The notes beneath the pieces are model-generated. The model was not told where the DNA came from. It did no database searches and saw only the letters and a list, made by a program, of their open reading frames with translations. Positions 1 through 6,757 of a stretch of DNA of 23,327 bases are shown piece by piece. The position numbers and the translations under genes were made by a program. The stretch is from positions 1 to 23,327 of the forward strand of contig CAIQPO010000027.1 of NCBI GenBank assembly GCA_903873735.1. The letters run 5' to 3'. The DNA comes from Candidatus Collierbacteria bacterium. Its GTDB lineage: Bacteria > Patescibacteriota > Microgenomatia > UBA1400 > MFAQ01. How positions within the stretch are numbered: position 1 is the first letter of the stretch; each line of letters opens with the position of its first letter.

Positions 1-703
1 GCCTTCGCTTTTGGTATTCTTCTTGATATCAACGGATTTCACTCCTCCACCAAGAATTCTGACATCTCCGAACAACCACTAGTCTGCCAGTTTATCGAGC
101 ATCTCTGGAGTTGAGCCCCAGGCTTTAACCCGATACTTAACAAACCGCCTACGATACTCTTTACGCCCAATAAATCCGGATAACGCTTGCACCCCACGTA
201 TTACCGAGGCTTCTGGCACGTGGTTAGCAGGTGCTTTCTAATAGAGTACAATCTTGTATTTTCTTCTATCACAGTGGTTTACAACCCGAAGGCCGTCATC
301 CCACACGAAGTGTCACTGCATCAGACTTTCGTCCATTGTGCAAAATTCCCAGTTGCTGCCACCCGTAGGTGTAGGCACCGTATCTCAGTTACCTTGTGGG
401 GGGCCACGCTCTCACGCCCCCTAGCCGTCATTGCCTTGGTAGGCCATTACCCTACCAACTAGCTGATAGCGAACAGGCTCATCCAACTGCGGCCGGTTAA
501 GGCCTTTCTCCTTTCGGACTTATGCGGTATTACCCAGCCTTTCGGCTGGCTATTCCCCACAAAAGGGTAGATTCCTGTCTTTCCTCACCCGTCTGCCGCT
601 GCTCATCTTCAGTCCTTGCGGACTGAAAACTCACCGCTCGACTTGCATGCTTAAGGTACACTTCCAGCGTTCATCCTGAACCAGGATCAAATTCTCAAAA
701 AAG
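1..703 (-). rRNA. rrs: 16S ribosomal RNA, 5' portion (truncated by window start)
   Basis: The reverse complement begins near 703 and contains recognisable bacterial 16S landmarks in order: a 27F-like site at about 680-697 (TTTGATCCTGGTTCAG), the helix 14 region at 355-372, the 530 loop at 201-219 (GTGCCAGAAGCCTCGGTAA) and, at the window edge, the stretch equivalent to E. coli positions near 700-730. Roughly the 5' 45% of the gene is present; the 3' end with the anti-Shine-Dalgarno lies outside. No large insertion is evident, since 703 nt covers about 730 E. coli positions. Divergence from textbook consensus (A522/U527 in the 530 loop, CACC/GGUG in helix 14) is of the kind found in CPR bacteria. 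The 5' end is estimated from the spacing to the 27F site and may be off by several bases. Confidence 0.97.
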
Positions 704-789
704 AATTAAATTTAAACGTCACTCTCTGCCACATCTCAAACGATTTGGTTATTACTTTTACTGCTATTCACTTTGTAAAGTGCTCCGCT

Positions 790-818
790 ATTTTATCAGT
801 CATAAATCCCTCTGACAA
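790..818 (-). promoter_or_regulatory. Probable rRNA promoter
   Basis: On the minus strand TTGTCA (813-818) is followed after 17 bp by TAAAAT (790-795), with a TGn extension just upstream of the -10. Transcription would start near 783 and give a leader of about 80 nt before mature 16S. A second TTGACA lies at 825-830 and forms an inverted repeat with TTGTCA (TGACAA-N5-TTGTCA), but it has no well-spaced -10 of its own. The leader contains a 14-bp palindrome at 769-782 (CACTTTGTAAAGTG), close to the predicted start. It could be a processing or regulatory site, or chance. Confidence 0.65.
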
Positions 819-915
819 GTAGTTTGTCAATTGAACTCATTCAAACTTACGGAATAACAAGTATTCTACCCTGCCCTTCATCATATTTCAAGCACCAATT
901 TATACCACCACCCAC

Positions 916-944
916 TTGATTATTTAAACATTATAAGATAAAAT
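916..944 (+). promoter_or_regulatory. Promoter for the zinc-ribbon gene
   Basis: TTGATT (916-921), 17 bp, TAAAAT (939-944). It predicts a start near 951 and a leader of about 42 nt that carries a strong ribosome site (GGAGGA) before the ATG at 993. Together with the rRNA promoter this accounts for the 290-bp stretch between 16S and the first gene, where I see no other gene or RNA. Confidence 0.6.
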
Positions 945-992
945 ACCGCCAAATCTTACTTCACTTGCACATTCAAACGTAGTCGGAGGAAT

Positions 993-1763
993 ATGAGCCA
1001 CACTTGTCCAACCTGCCACCAGGACTCAATTGAAATTCTCTGCACCCGGGACAATCGACATAATGAGTTAGAGTACCTCGTCCACTGCCCCAACTGTAGC
1101 TTTGAGATGACTGTTAAAAGTCTGCTCATTAATCTTATTTGTAAGCATCTCGGCATCGAATATCGTCGGGAGTTTCAATCAACCTACAACTTCTGTGCAG
1201 AAATCGTTTACGGCAATGCCACAGTTGAATTGAAAAAGATGATCTCTGAATCAATGGTCATTACCATTACCGGTAAGGATTCTTCAGCTGAAGTATCCGC
1301 TGCTATGAAAGATTTCATCGCAATTACCGGCGACGAGCTTTTTACCGATTTCACCATCATCTTAGAGGCAGAACCCAAATCCGGAAAATGCCCAGTCTGT
1401 GGCAAACAGCAGCTGATCCCCACCAAGTCCAATAATCTGGGCTGTGCCTGTGGACAATTTCAGGCACCTTTATCCTATCTCGAGAAGATATACCATTCAA
1501 AGGGCTATTGGGCGGTCCGGGACACAGACCCACTTCAGCCACGCTGGTTCATTTCCAAACCTGTCAAAAAAACTGGCTTTGAACTAACCCTCGCCAGATT
1601 GTTCGACGGCAACCAATATATCGCGGTTCCAGTTGCCACAGTTGAATACAATCACTCCTACAGATGTGATCCAGCAACTCACGCTCTTATTGTCTATTAT
1701 GCAACTGACGACCACACAGAAGGAGTCATTATCAACGACATCCTCCCAGTAATCGTCAAATAG
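993..1763 (+). CDS. Double zinc-ribbon protein of unknown function
   Basis: A 256-aa soluble protein with two metal-binding knuckle pairs. The N-terminal ribbon is C5-P-T-C8 with C32-P-N-C35; a second is C133-P-V-C136 with C151-A-C153. No signal peptide or membrane segment is visible. The spacing of the first set is that of a classical zinc ribbon, so zinc binding is likely, but zinc ribbons occur in nucleic-acid-binding, chaperone and enzyme contexts and I cannot choose among them. The start is well supported by GGAGGA five to six bases upstream of the ATG. A promoter lies upstream and an intrinsic terminator just downstream, so it is probably monocistronic. It lies divergent from the rRNA operon and upstream of the SLOG pair, which has its own promoter. 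Confidence 0.85.
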   Translation: MSHTCPTCHQDSIEILCTRDNRHNELEYLVHCPNCSFEMTVKSLLINLICKHLGIEYRREFQSTYNFCAEIVYGNATVELKKMISESMVITITGKDSSAEVSAAMKDFIAITGDELFTDFTIILEAEPKSGKCPVCGKQQLIPTKSNNLGCACGQFQAPLSYLEKIYHSKGYWAVRDTDPLQPRWFISKPVKKTGFELTLARLFDGNQYIAVPVATVEYNHSYRCDPATHALIVYYATDDHTEGVIINDILPVIVK

Positions 1764-1772
1764 AGTCACATT

Positions 1773-1801
1773 CAACCACCCTTTCAATGGGTGGTTTTTT
1801 A
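1773..1801 (+). terminator. Intrinsic terminator after the zinc-ribbon gene
   Basis: Stem AACCACCC / GGGTGGTT with a short loop, followed directly by a run of T ending TTTTTA. It lies 9 nt after the stop codon and separates this gene from the SLOG pair promoter at 1823. Confidence 0.9.
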
Positions 1802-1822
1802 TTACACAGATAATCCTATAAC

Positions 1823-1851
1823 TTGAAAAATATGCTTTTAAATGCTATACT
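1823..1851 (+). promoter_or_regulatory. Promoter of the SLOG gene pair
   Basis: TTGAAA (1823-1828), 17 bp, TATACT (1846-1851), with TGC directly before the -10 (extended -10). A start near 1858 leaves a leader of about 53 nt with GGAGGT before the ATG at 1911. A weak CGCC/GGCG hairpin is possible in the leader. Confidence 0.7.
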
Positions 1852-1910
1852 CCCCTCACTTTCGCCCCCTCATGGCGGGCACATTTATAAAACCAGACTA
1901 CGGAGGTCGT

Positions 1911-2663
1911 ATGCAACGCAAGTCATTCATCTTCTGGATGAATCAGGCCGACCAACCATCTGCAGTTATCGCCATGAAACTGGGGAACGCCACCCAGCCT
2001 TTCATTGTCCGATTGACAGGTGGCTGTGGGGACATGGACAAGAGAGACGGAGAGCGCTCTATCTCTTTCCTTACCAAAGCTCTATCCGGATTCAGCGGTA
2101 TCCTCCTCTACGGAGGCACCAGAGTCTACGCTCCAAGCCAGACAAAATCCGGCTACTCAATCTACCCAACTATATTGGAGGTTCCCCCAAAACTAAGAAA
2201 GAAAAATCCAGGAATGGTGTCTTTTGGCATTATTCCCAAAATGACTACTGTCGAATACTCTCCACTGGGCTTAATCATCGGTGTTGACAAACAAACAGGC
2301 AATCTTACCGTCATTCATCCCAACCAAGACATCTGCTTGGTACTCCAAAAAGATGTTGACCGAGCTTCCTTCTGGGATGCAGAATGGCAAGAATGCCTTA
2401 ATATCACCACCGAATTTCTTGCTCACCGCCACCCATTCGGAGCCTGCCTCATATCCTACAACGGCGGCAAAACTACCGCCAAAGAAATCGAGGCTTGGGC
2501 AAACAACCAGCTTCCAGTAATTCTTATTGCTGGTAGTGGTAGAGTCACCGACGAGTTCGCCAATAACTCCGACTGGCTTTCCCAACATCCCAGTGTCAGT
2601 GTTTGTAAAAATACTACTCAAGTCAGAAATATAATCACATCCCTAGGAGGACTAACTCTATGA
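1911..2663 (+). CDS. LSDAT/TRPM-type SLOG-family protein, first of a tandem pair
   Basis: A 250-aa protein, taken from the ATG at 1911 because GGAGGT sits three bases upstream; a longer in-frame start at 1842 would overlap the -10 box. Visible motifs fit a SLOG-superfamily Rossmann fold: LTGG (35-38), YGGTR (67-71), NGG (184-186) and A-G-S-G-R-V-T-D (207-214). The last resembles the GSGRAAD signature of the SLOG domain at the N terminus of TRPM channels and of its prokaryotic LSDAT relatives. SLOG domains are known or predicted to bind or process nucleotides and nucleotide-derived ligands such as ADP-ribose. In this copy the second part of the signature is degraded (VTD instead of AAD). The 3' end overlaps the next gene by ATGA, so the two are translationally coupled and possibly a heteromer. 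The fold call is good; the ligand is unknown. Confidence 0.8.
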   Translation: MQRKSFIFWMNQADQPSAVIAMKLGNATQPFIVRLTGGCGDMDKRDGERSISFLTKALSGFSGILLYGGTRVYAPSQTKSGYSIYPTILEVPPKLRKKNPGMVSFGIIPKMTTVEYSPLGLIIGVDKQTGNLTVIHPNQDICLVLQKDVDRASFWDAEWQECLNITTEFLAHRHPFGACLISYNGGKTTAKEIEAWANNQLPVILIAGSGRVTDEFANNSDWLSQHPSVSVCKNTTQVRNIITSLGGLTL

Positions 2664-3403
2664 GCATCTACGACCACCCCTACCTTGTCACCGCTCCCGG
2701 TGGACGCACCCACTTTTTCGTCGGTTCTTTCGTCCCTCGCACCATGGCCATCGCGGCCACCGGAGCCACACGAAAAACCGTCATCCGCCTCGCCGGCGGC
2801 ATGAACAACGGTCCTGAAATCTTCGACTTCTTCCGCACCGCTCTGGCAGACATCGATGGTGCAGTCCTCATGAGTGGCGGCACTCGCGCTTTCAACGACG
2901 ATGGTGCCACCCTCAATAGCGTCTGTGAAGTCGTAGCTGACTTGAGTCTCGTCCACCCCAACCTGATCACCATGGGCTCATTCCCCCGCACTGGCCGCTT
3001 CGGCTTGGTTGGGGATGGTCGCTTCATGGTCGGTGACGGCGTCGGTGCCACCATCAACGTGGGCACCCAATATGTCGTTGCCATCCAAGATGGACCGGAA
3101 GATCATGACAAACTGGGCTGGGATGGTGACCTTTCCGCTTACTTCTCCTTTATGGAAGATCTTCAGCACGAAGCCGGTTTCCTCCCCACAGTTATCATCT
3201 GGAATGGTGGAGGCGTCACGGTCAAAGAAGCCGAAGAAGCTCACAAACGTGGCTTCCCTGTGATCATCATCACCGGCACCGGCCGTGCGGCAGACAATCA
3301 ATTGTCAGCCGTCAACTTCTCAGGTGAAAACATCTACCACATCGACAAGACCGACCCCGAGTCCCTGCGCGCCCTCCTCTGGGCATTGCGCCTCACGCAG
3401 TAA
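2660..3403 (+). CDS. LSDAT/TRPM-type SLOG-family protein, second of a tandem pair
   Basis: A 247-aa paralogue of the preceding gene, alignable along nearly its whole length. LAGG (44-47), SGGTR (72-76), NGGG (182-185) and T-G-T-G-R-A-A-D (205-212) match the SLOG/LSDAT nucleotide-binding signature better than the first copy does. No transmembrane segment or fused effector domain is present, so this is a stand-alone sensor or enzyme. AGGAGG lies nine bases before the ATG, in addition to the ATGA overlap with the upstream stop. The gene is strikingly richer in G+C than its partner (37 of 60 bases in 2701-2760 against 24 of 60 in 2161-2220). In the literature SLOG proteins are tied to nucleotide signalling and conflict systems, but no effector gene is adjacent here. 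Confidence 0.82.
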   Translation: MSIYDHPYLVTAPGGRTHFFVGSFVPRTMAIAATGATRKTVIRLAGGMNNGPEIFDFFRTALADIDGAVLMSGGTRAFNDDGATLNSVCEVVADLSLVHPNLITMGSFPRTGRFGLVGDGRFMVGDGVGATINVGTQYVVAIQDGPEDHDKLGWDGDLSAYFSFMEDLQHEAGFLPTVIIWNGGGVTVKEAEEAHKRGFPVIIITGTGRAADNQLSAVNFSGENIYHIDKTDPESLRALLWALRLTQ

Positions 3404-3418
3404 ATATCTGCACATCAC

Positions 3419-3444
3419 ACCCTCGCTTCTTGCGAGGGTTTTTT
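3419..3444 (+). terminator. Intrinsic terminator of the SLOG pair
   Basis: Stem ACCCTCGC (3419-3426), loop TTCTT, GCGAGGGT (3432-3439), then a T run. The T-tract overlaps the UAA stop of the convergent FAD gene (TTA at 3443-3445). On the minus strand the same hairpin has no T-tract. Confidence 0.92.
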
Positions 3445-4795
3445 ATTTCTTCACCATGCCTCTTGCTGCCATAATTCCTGTAGCTGCCGCCCCAGTAATT
3501 GACCCCGACAACCCAGCCGCATCCCCAGCTACATATAAATTCTTCAATGATGTCTGCATGTCCTCTCCTGTCGCCACTTTGGAAGATCTAAGTTTTACCT
3601 CAGGTGCATAAAGTAAAGCCGAACCAGAATTTATTCCAGGCATCACTGCATCAAGTTTTTCCAAACCCTCAATAATATTCACCACAATCCGGTGTGGCAG
3701 TGCCATGGAAATATCACCTGGAGTTACATCTTTAAGGGTTGGTCTTACCATTGATTTTGATAATCTAGACCAAGTACTTCTTCTACCCTTTTTTAAATCT
3801 CTCAAACGCTGCAATATTGGCTTACCTCCACCTATGGTAGTAGCCAGCCTAGCAATTGATTCTGCATATGCAATCGAGTTGTCTACAGGATCAGTAAGGT
3901 GTACCTCACATAAAAAAGCAAAATTAGAGTTAAGCGACTTATGATCCGACATCGAGTGTCCATTCACACAAATATATTCTGGGTATTTCTCCATTGCTAC
4001 TAATCCGTTTGGACAAGAGCAAAAAGTCCTCATTACATCATCAAATGTTCTAGTCCTTACCTTCAGCACCACTTCATACAAAGCCTTGGCGTATCGCTTC
4101 ATAATTGATCTAGGAAACTCCACTCTCACTCCCACCTCTACCATATCGTGTTGATACTTTATCCCCCATTTCTTCCCCAAAATTTGAAGCCATGCTGCGT
4201 TCACTCTTCCTGGTACCAACAGTACCTTTTTTGCCTGATATTTCTTCTTTTTTTCATCTACTACCCCCACGACCACTCCCTCACTCACCACCAAATCTTT
4301 AATTTTTGTTCTATCAAAAAAATTTATTCCTGCTGCCAACAAAGTTTTCTGAAATCCAGCCACTACTTCTTTGAGTTTGTCAGTCCCCACATGCTGTGCT
4401 TTCCTTACTACCAGCTCAATATCATTTCTTTCAGCTTCCTCCACCAAAGCTTCCACCTCTTCCACATTTTTTGGAAAATACTCACTGTCCACTCCATACC
4501 TAGTAAATGTTTCCTCCACCTCATCCAAAATTTTCTGATAATCATCAGGATCAATCAAATGAAAGGTCCGCTCATGAGAAAGTTTTGGCGTGTAATGAAG
4601 CTTCCCGTCCGAATAGGTACCTGCTCCTCCAAATCCAGTCATCACCTCATCTGCTTTTCTATCCTCCAGTCTAGACCCCATATCAATTAATGCAATTTCT
4701 TTTCCAGACACCCCCAATTTCAGAAGTTCCAAACAGGCAAAAATGCCTGCAGGACCAGCACCAACTACTAAATATTTATATGTATTTATCTTCAC
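3443..4795 (-). CDS. FAD-dependent oxidoreductase, COG2509-type
   Basis: A 450-aa flavoprotein. The N-terminal dinucleotide-binding motif is V-G-A-G-P-A-G (11-17), followed by an acidic residue after the next strand. The block T-G-F-G-G-A-G-T-Y-S-D-G-K-L (53-66) is typical of the uncharacterised COG2509 FAD-dependent dehydrogenases. A C-terminal FAD-binding block, N-L-Y-V-A-G-D-A-A-G with a following Gly/Ala-rich stretch (419-440), closes the fold. It is cytosolic, and the substrate of this family is unknown. The start is a GTG that overlaps the upstream peptidase stop (GTGA at 4792-4795), so it is translationally coupled to that gene. A GGAGG sits unusually close to the GTG, consistent with re-initiation. 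Full length for the family. Confidence 0.9.
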   Translation of the reverse strand: MKINTYKYLVVGAGPAGIFACLELLKLGVSGKEIALIDMGSRLEDRKADEVMTGFGGAGTYSDGKLHYTPKLSHERTFHLIDPDDYQKILDEVEETFTRYGVDSEYFPKNVEEVEALVEEAERNDIELVVRKAQHVGTDKLKEVVAGFQKTLLAAGINFFDRTKIKDLVVSEGVVVGVVDEKKKKYQAKKVLLVPGRVNAAWLQILGKKWGIKYQHDMVEVGVRVEFPRSIMKRYAKALYEVVLKVRTRTFDDVMRTFCSCPNGLVAMEKYPEYICVNGHSMSDHKSLNSNFAFLCEVHLTDPVDNSIAYAESIARLATTIGGGKPILQRLRDLKKGRRSTWSRLSKSMVRPTLKDVTPGDISMALPHRIVVNIIEGLEKLDAVMPGINSGSALLYAPEVKLRSSKVATGEDMQTSLKNLYVAGDAAGLSGSITGAAATGIMAARGMVKK

Positions 4796-5304
4796 TCCTC
4801 CATCTTACATCCAATCTTTTTCACTCCCAAAAACCATCTTTCATAATACTTTCCTGCGGTACTCATATCTCTCCATCTCTTATAGAAATCTTGTTTTTCA
4901 ATCTGTGCCTGTCCATCTGGCTCATCATGTATATCCCAAGCATCAGGCTCCAAAAAGTAAATCCTTTCACCTTCAATTCTATCCACTAGTGAATAATGTC
5001 CACAAAGTAGCTTTTCTGCGTCCTGTTCAGTTCCATCCTTTTGCCACCCCACCAATATCTGCATACCCCTACTCATCAGCCATTCCAAACATTCCACCGA
5101 CCCATTTCCATCTGCAAACACTCTCAAACCCATTCTATCCAAATACTCCCTAATGTTTTCTGGATCAGTTCCTTGTTCGGTCGTTTTTAAGTCCCGCATT
5201 AATTGCTCATAATCAAACCACTCACCTGTTATTCTCTTAAGTAAATTCTCCACCGCCGCTGGACCACAATCATAATCAGTCGTTTGATTAAACTGTTCTT
5301 TCAT
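4792..5304 (-). CDS. C39-like (papain-fold) cysteine peptidase domain protein
   Basis: A 170-aa stand-alone peptidase_C39-like domain. Numbering from the ATG at 5304, the oxyanion-hole Gln is Q7, the nucleophile lies in D-C13-G-P-A-A, the His in G-H103-Y-S-L-V and the Asp in L-E-P-D121, so the full catalytic set is present. There is no signal peptide or ABC-transporter fusion, unlike bacteriocin-processing C39 peptidases, so a cytosolic role is likely. A TTG at 5313 in the same frame could be the start instead; neither has a clear Shine-Dalgarno site. It overlaps the downstream FAD gene by 4 nt, suggesting the two products work on the same process. The substrate is unknown. A palindrome covers the start region. 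Confidence 0.82.
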   Translation of the reverse strand: MKEQFNQTTDYDCGPAAVENLLKRITGEWFDYEQLMRDLKTTEQGTDPENIREYLDRMGLRVFADGNGSVECLEWLMSRGMQILVGWQKDGTEQDAEKLLCGHYSLVDRIEGERIYFLEPDAWDIHDEPDGQAQIEKQDFYKRWRDMSTAGKYYERWFLGVKKIGCKMEE

Positions 5305-5306
5305 AC

Positions 5307-5324
5307 ATCTCAAATTAATGAGAT
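5307..5324. repeat. Palindrome at the peptidase start, possible operator
   Basis: A perfect inverted repeat, ATCTCA (5307-5312), six bases, TGAGAT (5319-5324), lying immediately upstream of the ATG at 5304 and spanning the alternative TTG. In this position it could be a repressor site or a structure in the 5' UTR. In AT-rich DNA a 6-bp dyad can arise by chance. Confidence 0.35.
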
Positions 5325-5352
5325 AAAAATCATTCTAATATATTTTTTCCAC

Positions 5353-5377
5353 AAAAAACCCAGGGGTTAACCTGGGT
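5353..5377 (-). terminator. Intrinsic terminator of the small membrane protein gene
   Basis: On the minus strand ACCCAGG, a six-base loop, CCTGGGT, then TTTTTT. It lies 9 nt past the stop codon at 5386 and ends transcription before the peptidase-FAD pair. Confidence 0.9.
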
Positions 5378-5385
5378 AATAAACG

Positions 5386-5772
5386 TCAATTTTTCTTAGG
5401 CAAGTTGCGGCTAATCAAAAGCCACTGACCCACAAATAGCAGGGCCACCACAATGAAGATCAGCCAAGAGTATCTGAAGGCCAAATATGACACAAATGAA
5501 ATCAGTGCCATCGAGCCGGCGATGATAAGTGCCAGTTTCTTCGACACCCTATCCCAGATCATCCAGCAGACCAAAGCCACCAAGGCATATCCCGATACCC
5601 ACCACAGTGCTTTCCACACCCCATAAAACAGGGCAAACATCACAAAGCCAAAGATGGTGCGCATCGTAGCCGACTCTGCCCCATGTTTCTTTTTCTCGTG
5701 CATCCAGTCCAGGGCAATGATAATCAAGATGAAAAAGAGGATGTAGGCATCATACAGGGTAAAGTGAAACAT
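5386..5772 (-). CDS. Small polytopic membrane protein, unknown function
   Basis: A 128-aa protein that is nearly all membrane. Hydrophobic segments lie at about 7-23, 39-59, 61-73, 80-99 and 101-120, giving around five helices, with a charged loop at 24-38 (HEKKKHG) and a basic C-terminal tail (NLPKKN). No family is recognised. The start is secure: GGAGGT sits three bases before the ATG. It has its own promoter (5819-5847) and its own terminator, so it is a single-gene unit, divergent from the exported protein at 5924. Confidence 0.82.
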   Translation of the reverse strand: MFHFTLYDAYILFFILIIIALDWMHEKKKHGAESATMRTIFGFVMFALFYGVWKALWWVSGYALVALVCWMIWDRVSKKLALIIAGSMALISFVSYLAFRYSWLIFIVVALLFVGQWLLISRNLPKKN

Positions 5773-5818
5773 ATGACCTCCAGTCAGTATGTGAGAATTT
5801 CAAACAGCAAGGTGACCT

Positions 5819-5847
5819 ATAATACCATCATTCATACCAATTTTCAA
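5819..5847 (-). promoter_or_regulatory. Promoter of the small membrane protein gene
   Basis: On the minus strand TTGAAA (5842-5847), 17 bp, TATTAT (5819-5824), with TGG directly before the -10. A start near 5812 gives a leader of about 40 nt. Confidence 0.7.
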
Positions 5848-5883
5848 GCCACCTATTACTATCACATCAATTCACAGATAAAA

Positions 5884-5892
5884 TGATATAAT
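5884..5892 (+). promoter_or_regulatory. Extended -10 promoter of the exported protein at 5924
   Basis: TGA-TATAAT: a perfect -10 hexamer with the TGn extension. No good -35 is present at 16-18 bp, which is usual for extended -10 promoters. A start near 5899 gives a leader of about 25 nt containing AGGAG before the GTG start. Confidence 0.7.
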
Positions 5893-5923
5893 TCACCCCA
5901 TAAGTTCATTAACAGGAGTTACA

Positions 5924-6724
5924 GTGTCCAAAAACCTTCTTCTTGTTGTCCTCTCGATATTGGTAATCACTCTGGCTGCGTCCCTACTCATTCAATCAAA
6001 TTCTGCCGGTGCCTACACTCCCAATTCACTAGATTCCAACCAAATCGTCATTCCACCCGCTCAAGCACCAAAACAACTTTTTGACGAATGGCAGACCATC
6101 AAGGAATCAAGGTCAGTCACCATCAAGCAAGATGGAGATGTCTTACGCTTCGTCTTCATCGTCGATCCTGCCTACGCAGACATCACAGTAAGAGATGCAG
6201 AGGCTGAGTCACAATTTCTCGACACGATTCTAAATGACCGCCAACCAGATGCAGACTGTGCTTTCTCTGGCGGATGGTATGAAATTACAGACATAAATCA
6301 ACCGGTAATCCAAAGTTACCCCATCATCACAGACGGCCAAGTTATCCCAGGATCAAAGACCGCCCCAGGGACAACCACCCTCTACATCAACCATGGGCAG
6401 CTCTCAATGTCTTCACCAAGCTTGAATGAAGACCTCTCTCCCAGTCAGTTCGCCATTTCCGGTGTCAGCATCCAAAATCTGATTGATAGCGGCAAAGACA
6501 ATGAAGATCCCCGCACCTTTTTGGCCATCCACCAAAACAAGCTGATAGTGCTAAACACCACCTTCATCACCCCCTCAGAAGTTGAAAGCCTTTTGATCTC
6601 CCAAGGTGTTGAGGCAAAAAATATCTTGGTCCTAAACGACTACCCTCAAAGTGGTTGCTTTGGTACCAGATACTTTGGCTGGTTTGTGGTACAAGGTTCC
6701 GGCCTCTTTGTCACTGAAAAATAA
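5924..6724 (+). CDS. Exported protein, possibly distantly NAGPA-like
   Basis: A 266-aa protein with a GTG start (AGGAG five bases upstream), an N-terminal hydrophobic segment (5-23) and a likely signal-peptidase site A-G-A|Y-T-P at 30/31. The mature part has only two cysteines, C112 and C245, which could form a disulfide. The order S-G-G-W-Y (115-119), P-I-I-T-D-G (133-138), D-P-R-T-F (195-199) and L-I-V-L...E-V-E-S-L-L...G-V-E-A-K-N-I-L-V-L-N-D (207-239) recalls the phosphodiester glycosidase (NAGPA) domain: its GG-F motif, the PRT segment, and the lG-x-x-x-A-l-N-L-D-G-G strand. The catalytic DGG is not conserved (NDYPQSG instead). I therefore regard it as a divergent or inactive relative at best; the function is unknown. 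It is a single-gene unit with its own promoter and terminator. Confidence 0.8.
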   Translation: MSKNLLLVVLSILVITLAASLLIQSNSAGAYTPNSLDSNQIVIPPAQAPKQLFDEWQTIKESRSVTIKQDGDVLRFVFIVDPAYADITVRDAEAESQFLDTILNDRQPDADCAFSGGWYEITDINQPVIQSYPIITDGQVIPGSKTAPGTTTLYINHGQLSMSSPSLNEDLSPSQFAISGVSIQNLIDSGKDNEDPRTFLAIHQNKLIVLNTTFITPSEVESLLISQGVEAKNILVLNDYPQSGCFGTRYFGWFVVQGSGLFVTEK

Positions 6725-6731
6725 TCCTGAC

Positions 6732-6757
6732 AGACCCCTTTATAAGGGGTCTTTTTA
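6732..6757 (+). terminator. Intrinsic terminator shared with the convergent mnmA stop
   Basis: AGACCCCTT (6732-6740), three-base loop, AAGGGGTCT (6744-6752), then a T run. The TTA at 6755-6757 in the T-tract is the stop codon of mnmA on the other strand. Confidence 0.92.

Noticed and set aside
187..462. 91-aa open frame on the plus strand
   Set aside because: It lies entirely inside the 16S rRNA gene, antisense to conserved helices.
1842..1910. N-terminal extension of the first SLOG protein
   Set aside because: It would start within the -10 region of the predicted promoter; the GGAGGT-ATG at 1911 is a much better start.
4148..4690. 180-aa plus-strand open frame rich in Ser, Phe and His
   Set aside because: Antisense to the FAD gene. 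The low G content of the plus strand removes stop codons here; there is no ribosome site and the residue pattern is not protein-like.
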